NCBI GenBank assembly: GCA_946699065.1 | Contig: CAMPDV010002127.1 | Coordinates: 1 to 64,000, forward strand | Direction: 5' to 3' | From: Loxodes magnus | Lineage: Eukaryota; Ciliophora; Karyorelictea; Loxodida; Loxodidae | DNA: 64,000 nucleotides | Shown: positions 13,641-26,676 of the stretch, piece after piece | Layout of the letters: every line of letters starts with the position of its first letter | Position numbering within the stretch: the stretch's first letter is position 1 | Program-made: the position numbers and the translations under genes | The notes under the pieces: model-generated | Seen by the model: only the letters and a program-made list of their open reading frames with translations | Database searches by the model: none | Told to the model about the DNA's origin: nothing

Positions 13641-14099
13641 TTATTAAATAATTTGCTGTCTTAAGTAATAAAACTATAAAAGTATGCATTATCTACATTA
13701 ATATATGGTATGATTATTTTACTAAAAGAATTACAAATAAAGTGAAATAAACATTTCTACTATTTTTATTTCTAAGATCAGCTTCTTAGTAGATTTTCAT
13801 GATATCGTTTAAATAACTTTTTATGGGAAAAAATGAATCATAACATAAATTGTATATATATGATAACTAAAATACTTAAAAGACATTAAGATAGTTCCTT
13901 TCCAATTAATTTCTATAAAGAAATCTATTTAATAAAGAGACTTTTCAGTATCTATTTTCGGGTTAATTGAAAAAGAAAGAAACTGAAATGAGTAATATAT
14001 GATTAATCATAAAATTTAGTCTTATCAGTCTTTTAGTAGTTTTAGTACTATTAATTTGAACTAGATTCATATTTATATAAACTTACCTCGATAAAGGTA
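13641..14099. other. No gene recognised
   Basis: AT-rich spacer between the pseudokinase and the next TPR remnant. Nothing recognisable was seen. Confidence 0.4.
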
Positions 14100-14940
14100 T
14101 AGTTCTTTTCGGACTTGATTAATATGAAGAAGTCCCAGAGGGCTACAATAAATGTATCTAATTGGATCCTAATTTTGTTTAAATTTATATTTAAAGAATA
14201 ATATTATAATAAAGTAAAAAATCTAAGAAACCATAGAGTGCTCTAATATAGCTAATAATGTAGATACTAAAAGAATATAAACCTGATTTATTAAAGGAAA
14301 AGCTCTTTGTGAAATTAATTAATACAAAGAACCAGTTCAAAGCTTTAGTTTTGAAATTGAACTTGACTAAAATCATGCTTAAGCTCATGTACTTAAAGAA
14401 GTTGCTCTTATTGGAAAAGAAAAGAAAAGAAAGCAGCAGTTGTTGAATAGATTGACGAGTTCATTTGTTATATCCTAATTTCATCTAAACTCATATTATG
14501 AAAGGATTACATCTTCTCAGTTTAGGAAAGAAGGAAGAATCTATTAAAAATTATAATAAAAGTAGAAAAGTTGTTCCTAACAACGAAGAAGCTTGATTTT
14601 GGAAAGAAATTATACTTTAAGAATTAGAATAGGAAGAAGCTATCCAATGCTACAATATGGTTAAGTGATTTGATTCTAATTTTGTTGATTCATAATTTTA
14701 GAATGGATTAGCTTTTTTAAAATGAGTAGATATTGAGAAGAAAATGAATGCTAGAACTTAGTATTTGATTCTAATTTAAAGGAATTTCAGTCTATCAAAG
14801 AAATAATTTTTGTTTATCAGAAAAGCAAGAAGAAGATGAAGATAAATTGTTGAACTAATCTGGTCCTAATTATATAAAGGCATGTATTATCAAGTAAGTT
14901 GCTCTTTGCTATTTAGAAAAGAATCTCTGAAATATTTAAG
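14100..14940 (+). pseudogene. TPR remnant related to the middle of TK3
   Basis: Plus-strand TPR fragments closely resemble the internal TPR region of TK3 (about 42200-42720, minus strand). Shared elements include HIMKGL, LLSLGKKEE, PNNEEA and CYNMVK. The reading frame changes several times and no kinase follows. It is therefore a displaced, inverted and decayed piece of a TK3-like gene. Confidence 0.7.
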
Positions 14941-14984
14941 CATGATTATTGAATTTATAGATTCTTTTTATTTTTCTAGCTCAA

Positions 14985-15520
14985 CCAACGCATATCTATT
15001 ATTATTATAGTATATTGCCTTATTATTTTCCAATTTAATAGCTGTCTCAAAGCACTATATAGCTTGGATCTAATTTAATAGCCTTATTATAGATCTGTTT
15101 AGCTTCTTCTATTTTGCATTAATTTAAAGTGCATCTGCCCTATTACTATAGTAAATGGCTTTATTAGGTTATATTCCAATAGCTTTTTCATATCTTTATA
15201 TAAATTTGTTGCATTAGTCCTATTTATAAAGTAAATATCCTGTCTTATTATAATAATTTGAATTCCCAGACTATAGTTAAATAGCTTAGTCATAACTCTG
15301 TATAGTTTGGTCATATTTGTTTAGCCTGTAAAAAGTATCTCCTTGATTATTATGATATATTGGTTCACTAGGATCTTCATTAATAGGTTGGTTAAATTTG
15401 TGAATTGCTTGAGTATAGTTAGTTTATTTGTATAACTATATTCCTTGATAATTTTTGAAGCAGGTCCGATTTTGTGAATTATAGCAATTAGGTTTAAGAT
15501 TAAAGACTTAGAGATGATTA
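14985..15520 (-). pseudogene. TPR gene fragment
   Basis: Read on the minus strand with Gln for TAA/TAG, this gives at least three consecutive TPR units in one frame. They include QAIHKFNQPI, NQGDTFYRLNKYDQTIQSYD and YYSNRADAL elements. The frame is lost after about 15115. No kinase domain is attached. It lies upstream of and divergent from P2, the position a TK gene occupies beside the other P genes, so it may be what is left of one. Confidence 0.6.
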
Positions 15521-16879
15521 ATTAGTTATAGGTTTAATTAGTAATAATTAAGTAATCTTATATCTTTATTTCTATTTTAACTTTTAAACTCTTTAGTGAT
15601 TCTTCATTTGAACTAATTACTCTTAATAAGAAAGCTAATAAGCTGGCTATTTAATAAGAATAGTTCTAAATTAATGAATTAAGGAGTAAAATTGTATAGA
15701 TTACTTCTAGAGATATATTAGTTGAGTGTTATAATAGAACTAGAATAGCTAGAATTTGATTAATAGAAGTATTAATGATAGTATACAAATTAGTATCTTA
15801 GTTATATTTTATATTACATCTATATAGACTAGTTATATGTACTTGGATAGTTACTTTATATATCCATTTACTAGTCTAATAATTAGAAAATTATTTAATT
15901 TCTTATTTAGAGACTTCATTTTTAAATATTGGTAAATGATTCTAATATTTTATGTTTTTGGTACTTTAATAAGCATTAAGTATCTCTTTAATATTTTGGA
16001 TTAATTAGTTTATTCCTATATTTTTTAACTGCTTACCTTATTTTCATTTAGAGTTTTCCTTTAATATGAAAGCTTTTGATCACTTTAGTTCAAATTTTAG
16101 TTCAAAATAATTTCATCTGATTTAGACTCTTAATCTGTCTCTTTAAACATAAATTAAAAATATTGAAATTTAAATAGTTTTAAAAGTAGCTGTCTATTGC
16201 AGAGAATCAAATTAGATGCCATCTTTCTGAAACTCTTAGCCTCTAAATTTAAATCTGAATAGATCTAATAATTATGCTTGAATTTAGATTAGACTAACTC
16301 CTATAAGTCTGTAAAATAAATTTAAATAGACAGTATGTATTAATTTAGTTTTTATAGCTAAGAATATATCAATATTATTGGTTAACTTTACCTTTCATTC
16401 AATTTACTTTCCTTTAATGCAATAACTCTTTTAATATATCATTATAAACCATCTTTACCTTAAGTATCTTAAACTAATTATTTATTAGAATCTCTAAGAT
16501 CAGTTTATTTACCATTGCTCCCTATTTATAACTGAAAAATAGGAATAATAAAAGCAAAATCTTAATTCAGACTGATTTTATTAAATTTAAAGGAATAACA
16601 CTGTAAAATGTTGAAAGACGAACTGAGTTTATTCAATAGTTTAGCAAAGTTGTAGGATTAGAACCTAAATTTACTAATTCTTATTTCTGCCCTAAAATAA
16701 GCACTTAAATAATTGAATAGAAATGCTGAGGCAATCTTTAACTTTAACCAAGATATCTTATTTATATCCTTTTAAGAGTTTAGACCTTTAGCTAGAAACA
16801 TTTGTACTGATATATTTAGGAAAAATCAAGAATCAGTTATGAATTTTAGCAAACCTATTTAACTTTTCCAAAATAAATA
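15521..16879. other. No gene recognised; may hold the P2 N-terminus
   Basis: AT-rich sequence between the divergent TPR fragment and P2. P3 has about 300 residues upstream of the part I can align to P2, so an unrecognised P2 N-terminal part may lie in 16000-16880. I could not demonstrate it. Confidence 0.4.
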
Positions 16880-18480
16880 GCTTATTTATAGCCCTAAAAG
16901 CTTAACCAAAAATAAAGATTAAATATAAAAGCAATAGAAAAGCTTGCTTTATTTTAAGCAGATTATTTGCAAGCTATATAAGTTTAGAATACTATCAAAC
17001 ATTATATGGATTCTAGACCTTTCTTAATTTGCAGATCTATTCTCAAGAGTACAAGTAAAGAACCAAATTCTTATTTATAGTTCCTAGAATATCCTCTCTT
17101 AAATTTTAAAATACTCCTTTCTGAAAAAACCATATGAATGTTCAGTCCTTCATCTAAGAAGAAGGAAAAGTGATAAAACTGGGATGATTTATCAATAGCA
17201 AGTTCGATTTTACTAGCTAGTAGTCATTCGAAAATAAAAAATGAAAATATTAGTAAAGTTATTCTAAGGTAGTTAATGCTTTTTTCCATTCCTCACGAGA
17301 CAAACTTAAATGTAAATAGTTTGATTTACTTGATATGCAACAAGGGTACATTCCTATGGTCTATGTAGTAATATTTAGAAGATAAAAATTATAATAAAAG
17401 TAAGATTTAATAAAAAGCAATTAGATGAGAACTTAATTTTACTAGTCAGTGATATAAAAGGATTGGAATCAAGTATATTACTTATTTTATTGATGGAAGC
17501 TGTCCTTCAGATTAAATAATTACAGATTTTCTAAAATCTGCAGAGACAGAATTTTATAAATAAAGAAGTAACTCACTTTAAAGCAGCTTAAGTAGAGCCT
17601 GAACTTTAATACCATTATTTATTATGAAATATTACAAACTTACAGCTGAAGCTTCTAGAATGAATTCAATATGCAGACCAAGATTAATTTTATGTTCTTA
17701 GTAATAGTTTTTAATCACAAGAATATTATAAAATAGAGCTATTTTACTAAAGTACTTCTTTGGAATAACAGTAAACTTTTATTTTTTTAATCGAATTTAA
17801 CTTAAATAAGAAGCTGACTAATATCAGATTAGAACATAAGAGATTTAGCTGAAGAAAATTAATTACCATGGAAAATTACGAAAACTATTTAAATGCTGAG
17901 AAGAGAATAATTTCACGATATCGAGACTATGGTTAAGCAGAAAGACTAATTTAGGATAAAAAGAAATAACAAATTTCTAACTTGCCTGTTAAATACAACC
18001 CAGAAAGATTAAGTTTTTCTATAGTAGTAGAAATACCAAAAGATAGTGAATAGTGCTAATCTAAAGAAATGTACACTATGATCTATAGCTTAGACCTATA
18101 TAAAGATTAATTACAAAATAAAAAGCAAATTTTCTAGCATTCACAGTCTAATTTGCTCGTATCTTAGAGAAAATTTGCTAACTTTAATATTAAAAAATGA
18201 CTGTAATTTCAGAAAAAGAACTTTGTAAGCAAATATTCTTAAGCTATAACTCTCCATCAAAGACGAATCAAGAAAATGTTGCATTAAAAATACGAAACTC
18301 TAAAAATACAGAATGTCGAGCTTTAGTCTAGAACGAAAATGCAAGAGAAGATTTATGATGGAAACTCCTGAGATTTCCCAAATTATCTAACTAGATAGAT
18401 ACTCACGTTCATTCTAAACCTAGGACTATTTCTGTACTTCATTTTCTTCTATTCTTTGTCATCTCTCATTTTAATTTAAT
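16880..18480 (+). pseudogene. P2: P-family protein gene, frame-disrupted
   Basis: P2 aligns with P3 over its middle and C-terminal parts. Shared features are a SYL...LLNF segment near 17070, an SK(F/L)DF element near 17200 followed by a DKL-x-CK element, and the family motif (NFTSQWYKRIGIKY, then IDGSCPSDQ) near 17440-17510, with TGA as Trp. A later KYNPER element near 17985 is also present in P3. These elements lie in different frames, so at least two frame changes have occurred. The C-terminal part is basic. P2 converges on C2. No known domain was recognised. Confidence 0.5.
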
Positions 18481-18517
18481 TATTTCAGTATTATATAGTT
18501 AAACCACTTATAATCAT

Positions 18518-20028
18518 TCAATAACTAAGTTTGAATTAATAGCTACCTTTTTTTATTTTGCTATATTCAAGTATTATCATATAATTAGATATTATTTAGG
18601 CATATTTTTATGAAGAATTCATTACTCGCAGTTAAATGAGATTTTCTTTTCCTTTCTATATTAATGTCTTCACTTATTTGCCTTTCTTAAACCTTCGATC
18701 TCTCTTAATTTTCTTAGGATTTATAAAAATCTTTTCAACTACTTCCTATTTGTGATTTTATCTAATTTTCTACTTAGAAACTTTTATTCTTTCTTCATGC
18801 TTTCCTTTTTTTGCTAAATTATAATTCAGAAATTCTTTTTGTTGCTACTATTTTTCTTAAACATTAATAGCACTTTATGGCTTTCTCTAATCTCTCTTAT
18901 GCTTCAAAAGTAAAACTCAAGTTTAATTAATAAATCTTCATAGTAATTTGCCTATTTGCTAAAGGTTAAGTACTTACTTCTTTTTATTTAGCTTATATTT
19001 TCTTTAATCTCTTTGATATTGCTTTAATTAGAACTTCTTAAAAAATCGAGACTAAAAGGTATTCAATTTATGATAATCTGCAGTTAATATAGATTTTACT
19101 TCTTTTAAGTGTCCTTTAACAATTATATCATTTTAGACTAGTTCTATATCTAATATGCTAAGGTCAAACTGTCTATTTTTTTCTTATTCTTTCTGTGATT
19201 ACTTTTAGATCAGATTTAACTAAGCTTTTATAATAAGTCTTTATTTAACTTTCTAAGGAGGCTTTGTCCTCCTCATCAATTTTTAATTAGATTTCATAGA
19301 TGATTATCAAAAAAAAGAGACTGCAGAACTGTTCAAAGTATTCTAATATGAATCTCTTTGCTCTAATTAGTCTTTTCTTGATTGGGTCAACTATTTCTTA
19401 TTATTTACTAAGAGGCTTTATTTTAAAACTATTAAAGTCTTAGGAGTGTTCTCAGAAAACGTATTTTAATTTCTTGATTAAATAAAGCTATCTTAACTCT
19501 TAAATTCTTTGTTTTATTTCTACTCAGAGTGAGATTTATCAGTAGTAGCCTCTAATAATCCCTTATATTACTTGGCTAATTTACTAATTTTTCTTTTTTA
19601 ATAAGAGTCTAAAATTTCTAATGATCCAATCTTTCTTCATATTAGCTTGTTCGCAAAAAATTAGATATTTTTCTCTTTCTTGATCATTGTTTTATGTCTA
19701 CCTTATAAATCTTCTCAACCTTTAGCGTAGTTTTTCAGTTATTGATTGATCTAAAAGACAGTGTCAAGTTAAACTCTCTAGATAGTATAATATTGCTGCT
19801 CTTAGACTTAGCAGAAGCATTTGAATAGATAATTTATGGTCTTCCTCTTCTAAAATCCTTTTTATCCTTATTATTCTTTGATTGGACTAAGTTATAAGCT
19901 TAGATTAAATATAGTTAATCTTTAATACTTATGAGAGGTTAATTAAATCTAGCTTAGTATTTGAATGGTTCTTTAATTTAATTCTAGCAGATATTAATTT
20001 AATAGAAGTAAACTGTAATATTAGACAT
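18518..20028 (-). CDS. C2: Gln/Lys-rich coiled-coil-like protein
   Basis: ATG at 20028 starts the same MSNITVYFYQ N-terminus as C1, and FRRGR is conserved. A body frame then runs from about 19730 to the proposed TGA stop at 18518-18520, in a different frame from the ATG. The span is two bases off a multiple of three, so an unrecognised intron or an indel lies near 19740-19850. The body is long, strongly basic and Gln-rich, with Trp encoded by TGA (for example ANKLIWRKIG), and aligns with C1 (KNKLIQKKI). It converges with P2. No enzymatic motif was seen; a structural role is only a guess. Confidence 0.5.
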
Positions 20029-20399
20029 TTTATTATTAAGCTTTTAGATTTTACTTTCCCTTGTGTATAAAATTTCTAAATAAAGCTTTAAGCATTAGTA
20101 GCTAGCTAGTATTTAAGTTTTGAAAATAATAGGTAATTCATATATATTAGTTACATTTACTTAGGAGTCTCTTAATTTAATATTTCTACTTCTACTAATT
20201 TATTAATTTTCCTTTTATATTAGAACTATTAATAAGGATTAAATCATATTAAAACTCTTTCATATCCTTATTTAAGATCTGCAATCGTAACCAGCATCAT
20301 TTTAATAAAAAAGTAGTCAAATGTAATATATTGTAATTTGGTTTTATTCTTATTAACTTTTATTCATAATTCCTATTTTGCTAATTTCTAGTTTAGGAT

Positions 20400-22610
20400 T
20401 TAGTTGTTTTATGGAAACCTTCAAGTACCTCTTATTTCTAATATTAAGCTTAAAGAGCCTTTATTATAATAAGCTTTTGAATACCCAAGATTAAGTTAGA
20501 TAGCTTTATTACAGTAATCAATTACTTCAGAACATTTTCTTAGCTTTTACAGGAGGAAGCCTTTATGCTTGTAGGAATTTGGGAAAGTAGAATTATAATA
20601 AATAGCTAAATTAAAACTCTCAATGGCTTCATTGTTCTTATCTAGTTTATTCATTGCAGATCCCTTTTTGTTATACAAAACTTCATTATTAAAATCCAAA
20701 TTAATAGCTGTATCATAGCATTATATAGCTTAGTTTAATTTTTCTTACTTGTAAAGGGCATCTCCTTTGTTTTTTACGAAATATTTCATTATAAGAATCA
20801 AGTTTTATAGTTACATCACAACTCTCTTAAGCTTCAACGTATTTGCCTTATTAGTAAAGTTTTTCTCCTTTCTTAATTTAAAATGAAGCTTTTATGGAAT
20901 CCAAATTAGTAGCAATATCATAGCTTTATTTAGCTTTGTTGATTTTTCCTTATTATTAAAGTATATTTGCTTGATTATTGAAATATTTAATTATAAGGAT
21001 CAATCTCTACCGCTTTATCAAAGTTCTATTCAGCTTTATTCCCTTGTTTTTTCAGTGTGGATCCCTTGTTACTACATAAGATTGCATTATATGAGTCTAA
21101 CCTAATAGCCTTATCATATTATTAAAGAGCTTCTTTTATTATCCTTAATTTAATGTTTAGATCGAGCAACCTCTTAAGGTATTCAACAGATAAGATTCTT
21201 TTTATAAGTTATTACAATCAGCTAACACCATATCTTATAAAACATATTTCATTTTCTTATTATTCAAACTCAAACAAGCTAGATAGTCTTCCTATTAATT
21301 TTTCTTCAAGAGTTTGGATTCAATTTGAGGCCTTTCTTAGTTATAGAATTCAATTAAGCAATTCCAAATTTGATTTCCGCCATTCTTAAATCTTTAAAGT
21401 TATTTTATCATTTAAATAATAAAAGTAGTAGTAATAATAAAGATTTAGACTATCTTAAATATATTATTTGCAAGACATATAAATCTACTATAATAGAAGC
21501 AAGATACTTAGATACACTAATAATCCAAATAGTATAATAATAGTACTATACTTCTAATATATAAATAAGATAATATTTAAGTAACAGTGTTAAGGATAAT
21601 AGAGAGACTAAGATTAATAAGTAAATCTTTAAGTTAACAGTTATTAATAAGCAAGTTGGATAGTTTAGTTAATAAGCAAACTAAATTCAACCCTTTAATT
21701 ATTATCATTAGATAATCCTAAGATTAGTTAGAAAAGAGTTTAATCAATCTAACTTCATCTAATTAATCAACTAAGCTATAGGATTCGATTATTCACAACA
21801 TAAGAAAGACTTAAATTATAAAGTAACCATAGTAGCTAATACTTAATAATAAGATACAACTATTAATACTAATATCATAGTTAAAGCTATAATTAAAGGC
21901 ATCTAATAAATAACCAACTAATAATCCTTTCAATTAAATAAGAAACTAAAAGTAATTTAGTATTTTATTTTGATAAAGTAGCTAATCAATATTAATCCTT
22001 TATTTAAGTGCCTGTTTGCCTTAAGCATTTTTATTAAGATGATATATTTTAGACTTTTAGGATTTATTGAAATAACCTGAAACACTATTAATAAAGTTAG
22101 TTTAGGTACCTTTAGCTTCATAATAAGGTTAGCTTGGTAGTAGAAGATGATGGTTAGATTATGATATATAAAAATGGTATTTAAGGGAGGGTTATAATAT
22201 CTTATAATGGTGTTTTGTAAGAATGAATGATCTTAATTATTCTAGAGTTTAATGATTTATATGATAATTGGAATTATTTAAAGGGTCAATCTATTTAGTA
22301 TGTCTTCCTAACCTAATTTTAGTATTTTAGCTACTTTCTTAAGTAAACTATATTCTTTATTTTTTAGCTTTTATCCAAGCCTCTGTTATTTTGCCCCAGC
22401 ACAAATTTATAAAGTCTAAGCTTTAAGATGCTAAGTATTAGTTTAAAGCCACATATCGATTAGATTGTTTCTTAACATCATCAAATAAAGATTATTTAGT
22501 TTATATCTTGATACTAAGAGCAATTTAGATAATATCTATACAGATATAGATAAGTATTAGAGATATTAAGAATTAGACTATTATTATTTACACTATTATA
22601 ACCAACCTAG
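20400..22610. repeat. Left arm of an imperfect inverted duplication
   Basis: The reverse complement of this arm matches 35530-37880. Examples: 21470-21550 against 36896-37000, 21376-21392 against 37060-37075, and 22530-22590 against 35555-35620. The arm carries the TPR-only gene and the DNA between it and TK2. Similarity probably continues inward, from TK2 (22829-24150) to the plus-strand kinase remnant at 34-35.3 kb. Confidence 0.8.
20430..21383 (-). pseudogene. TPR-only gene, disrupted (copy 1)
   Basis: A start at ATG 21383 (MAEIKFGIAQLN) matches the plus-strand copy at 37067 (MAGIKFRIAQLN). In both copies a conserved segment, QTLEE followed by RLSS, sits in a different frame from that ATG. 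TPR units follow from about 21120 to 20430, for example YDKAIRLDSYNAI and FDKAVEIDPYN, again with frame changes. No kinase domain follows. This is a shorter family member than the TK genes, located in the inverted-repeat arm. Confidence 0.55.
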
Positions 22611-22828
22611 ATTTATCATACTAGCCAATAAAAAACACATTATTATTAAGCTATATTCATATTTCTTCAAATCATACACATTTTACCAAAACTAATTTCA
22701 TATCCAAATTCATTCTTACTTTACTATTTAAGATACTACTATATATCTTATGCCTTATATTCTTACTATCATATTTAATATCAAACCAAATATGTTTATT
22801 ACAATTATCAATACTTTAATTTAAATTT
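21384..22828. other. TK2 3' flank, no gene recognised
   Basis: AT-rich DNA between the TPR-only gene and the TK2 stop. Part of it (about 22190-22450) resembles the region downstream of TK4 (57340-57560) and, inverted, 35750-35950. It is therefore the conserved 3' flank of a second TK subfamily, different from the flank of TK1. Nothing was recognised as coding. Confidence 0.5.
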
Positions 22829-25596
22829 TCATTGTTTTTACTTCTATCTCTCATTACCAAATTCCTAATTCCCCTAATTCTTATTCATCCAGTCTTACTC
22901 TTTTACCCCTTGAGAAATCTACAACCTTTGCATTCCTACTTCAGTATTACCCTACGTCATCTAGAAGCCTTACTATTACACCTGATTGATTTTCTACTCT
23001 TCTTTTGATAGCCTATGAGTATTTATCTCCTGTTAATATTGCTAAACTTGCTAAAACTACCCTTATTATTAGTATATCTGTCTCCATTTTTACTTTATTT
23101 AATCTATTTACTTTTTAAAACTGTAAATATCAGGTCTTTTGGACTAATCATAGCTAAAGCATTAGAGCAACAAATGAGTTAGTTCTGGTTCTTAAGTTAT
23201 CTCATTTGAAAACGAGGGAATTTTTTATTCAAAGTAAACAGCTTTCATTATTTATGCCTATGTACTTAGGTCTGGAAAAGGTAAACGCTCATTGAAAATT
23301 TCTACTGCTATGCAAGCAAGAGATCATATATCACTTTTCTAGCCTACCTTGTTGTCAAACAGCTCAGGAGCCATTCATTGAAAAGATCCTCTAGATTCTA
23401 ATGTAGTAGTAACGTTAGCTTCACTAACTAGTCCAAGGTCTGCAATTTTAGGAGAATCGCTATCATCCAATAAGATATTTAATGATTTGAGATCTCTATG
23501 AACTAGATTCTTAGAATGAATAGCTTGTACACCTTCAGAAATTTAGCTGACTAAATTAAGTTTTCTGAAATATCTAGTTGGGGATTCTTTTGGTCAATCA
23601 GAAAACAATTACCAAGATTTGATTACATTGTATAAACTTCCTTTAGACATATAATCAGTCAAGAGACAGAAAATGTAATTTCCTTAATTGGAAGTATCAA
23701 TAGATACTCCTAGGATTCTTAGAACTCTTAGATTATTTACTGATAACAGAGCTTTGCATTCTAGAAAAAAATCGTCTATAAGCTTTTGTAAATTTGCTGC
23801 TGGGTTAAACTTTTTAAGTGCATATTCTTATCCCTCTATATTTATAAGATAAACTGTGCTAAAACCACCCTAACCTAAAATTTTTAAGTTGGATAAAAAT
23901 AATTAACTTGGAATCAAATTTTTGTAATTTCAGATTCGTATTTAAGATCTTATATCTAATCCTGCCCCATTTTAATATAAAATTTGTCAGATATCGTTCA
24001 AACTAATTTATGTTTAAGCTTAAAAATAAAGCTTATCTTCTTGCTTTTAAGGAATATAAATTTAAGGTCTAAGATTTGAATCAGGATAAATAATATTTTG
24101 AGCCATATTAGTAGAAGTTAAGCATTAGATCTTTTAGATTTAGTTTTAACAACTATTAGCCAAGTTTGGGTTAAGTTTTATAGCTATGTTCAAACTCTCA
24201 ATGGCTTCTACATATCTTCCCAAACTGTGAAGAGAATTTCCTTTGTTGGAATGTGCGAAAGCATTATTGGGATCAAGTTTTATAGCTATGTTAAAACTCT
24301 CAATGGCTTCTACATATCTTCCCAAACTGTGAAGAGAATTTCCTTTGTTGGAATGTGCGAAAGCATTATTGGGATCAAGTTTTATAGCTATGTTCAAACT
24401 CTCAAGGGCTTCTACATATCTTCCCAAATTGTGAAGAGAATCTCCTTTGTTGGAATGTGCGAAAGCATTATTGGGATCAAGTTTTATAGCTATGTTCAAA
24501 CTCTCAAGGGCTTCTACATATCTTCCCAAACTGTTAAGAGAATTTCCTTTGTTGGAATGTGCGAAAGCATTATTGGGATCAAGTTTTATAGCTATGTTAA
24601 AACTCTCAATGGCTTCTACATATCTTCCCAAACTGTGAAGAGAATTTCCTTTGTTGGAATGTGCGAAAGCATTATTGGGATCAAGTTTTATAGCTATGTT
24701 AAAACTCTCAATGGCTTCTACATATCTTCCCAAACTGTGAAGAGAATTTCCTTTGTTGGAATGTGCGAAAGCATTATTGGGATCAAGTTTTATAGCTATG
24801 TTCAAACTCTCAAGGGCTTCTACATATCTTCCCAAACTGTTAAGAGAAGTTCCTTTGTTGGAATGCGCGATAGCATAATTGGGATCAAGTTTTATAGCTA
24901 TGTTCAAACTCTCAATGGCTTCTACATATCTTCCCAAATTGTGAAGAGAATCTCCTTGTTGAAATGTGTGATAGCATTATTGGGATCAAGTTTTATAGCT
25001 ATGTTTTAACTCTCAATGGCTTCTACATATCTTCCCAAACTGTTAAGAGAAGTTCCTTTGTTGGAATGTGCGAAAGCATTATTGGGATCAAGTTTTATAG
25101 CTATGTTAAAACTCTCAATGGCTTCTACATATCTTCCCAAACTGTGAAGAGAATTTCCTTTGTTGGAATGTGCGAAAGCATTATTGGGATCAAGTTTTAT
25201 AGCTATGTTCAAACTCTCAAGGGCTTCTACATATCTTCCCAAATTGTGAAGAGAATCTCCTTTGTTGGAATGTGTGATAGCATTATTGGGATCAAGTTTT
25301 ATAGCTATGTTCAAACTCTCAATGGCTTCTACATATCTTCCCAAACTGTGAAGAGAATTTCCTTTGTTGGAATGTGCGAAAGCATTATTGGGATCAAGTT
25401 TTATAGCTATGTTATAACTCTCAATGGCTTCTACATATCTTCCCAAACTGTGAAGAGAATTTCCTTTGTTGGAATGTGCGAAAGCATTATTGGGATCAAG
25501 TTTTATAGCTATGTTCAAACTCTCAAGGGCTTCTACGTGTTGACCCATCTAACTCAGTGATGCAGCTATGTTTATAAGGTTGCTAGCTTAGTACAT
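22829..25596 (-). CDS. TK2: TPR-TKL-like protein kinase
   Basis: ATG at 25596 (MYQASNLINI) leads into about 14 TPR units, a linker and a kinase domain. The conserved pre-kinase segment (NGAGLDIRSQIRIW) is present. The kinase has HRDLKSLN, then DLG in place of DFG, then G-S-F-Q-W-M-A-P-E-L-F with TGA as Trp. A Gln-rich tail free of in-frame TGA ends at TGA 22829-22831. A probable cytosolic Ser/Thr or dual-specificity kinase with a TPR protein-binding array. A single 1-nt deletion near 24955, inside one TPR unit, puts the first 6 units out of frame with the rest; this could be a sequencing slip in a homogeneous repeat or a real mutation. P3 lies upstream in the opposite direction. Confidence 0.85.
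24150..25540 (-). repeat. 102-bp tandem TPR array in TK2
   Basis: About 14 head-to-tail 102-bp units each encode one 34-residue TPR with the core LGRYVEA-ES-NIAIKLDPNNA. Units differ at only a few positions, such as the codon for L, F, Y or Q before NIAI and N versus H before SLG. TK1' and TK4 have diverged units, so this array has been recently amplified or homogenised. The shared period also keeps the opposite strand open, which is not a gene. Confidence 0.95.
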
Positions 25597-26676
25597 TTTT
25601 CTTTATTTTCTTTAAATTATTCCTTTAAAAGTTTAAGTATTATTTTTATTTAATTATGGATGCTTTATTTATTTGATTTTTTATAATTTTTAAAGTACTA
25701 ATTTATTTATAAGCTTTAGTTTTTCAAAATAGCAATCAAAGTTTTTATTTTTCAATGTATTTTTATAAATAGTTTATGCTTTTTGTATAAAAACAGATAT
25801 TATGTCCTTTATTCTTTTATTTTCTTTTTTATTTTTGTCGGGCATTTTATTTTTGTCTCCTATTGACTGTTTTTATGTTTTAGCTCTAAATTATTTTCTA
25901 AAAATAATTTGAATTTATTGTTTTTAACTGATATAATAAAAACAATTTTAAATTTATTTAAGTTAAACTTGCTATTAAATTTAGATTAATTTCTTAATAA
26001 AACTTATTTATCTTAATGAAGCATTTTTTCCTTTACTATCTTTCAAATTTTATTTGCTTGTATATCTTATAATTACTAAGCATTCAAACTCTGTCAAATA
26101 GATAATAAGTGTTTTCATGGATATTTATTTCTCAATATCTTGCATTTCTGATATAAATAGTATTTACTTTAGCTATTAAACTATTAAAAAGTTTATTCTA
26201 AAATAACTTTTCATTAAATTACTTATATGAGTTAAAATTGAAGCTATATGAAAGGATGATATTAAATGAGATATTGAAATTAGAAAATGTGAAGGTGTAT
26301 TGGATTATTTACATTAGAAAGCTTATAAAATGAGGTACTCTCTTTATTTTTAATAGCATCTAAGAAATACCAGATTATATTTCTAAAAAGCAAAAATAAT
26401 AATAAAAGAAACACATAAGTAAAGTGCTAAGAACAACAGATTAAGGAGTATATTTAGTTGTAGGGTTATAAAAGTACATCAAGTTATATAAGTTGGTAAG
26501 TTATTAATTGAAGTATTTAAGATCCTTTTAAGGATTAGTTAGATGTGATTAAAGGCTTTTAATTAAGATCTAGCAAACATTAAAAATTATAATGCTTAAA
26601 GTATTTAATTTGGTTGCTTTATCTTGTTAATAATAAAGGGTTAAATCTAGAAATTATTTCAATATTTTAGATTATT
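25597..26676. other. Divergent intergenic region, no gene recognised
   Basis: Very AT-rich spacer upstream of TK2 on one side and the E frame and P3 on the other. It should contain the TK2 promoter. No defined motif could be named. Confidence 0.4.

Noticed and set aside
24227..25560. Long plus-strand repeat ORFs over the TK2 TPR array
   Set aside because: They are the antisense shadow of 102-bp TPR units. The period is a multiple of three, so every frame of the opposite strand stays open. The minus-strand reading gives canonical TPRs.
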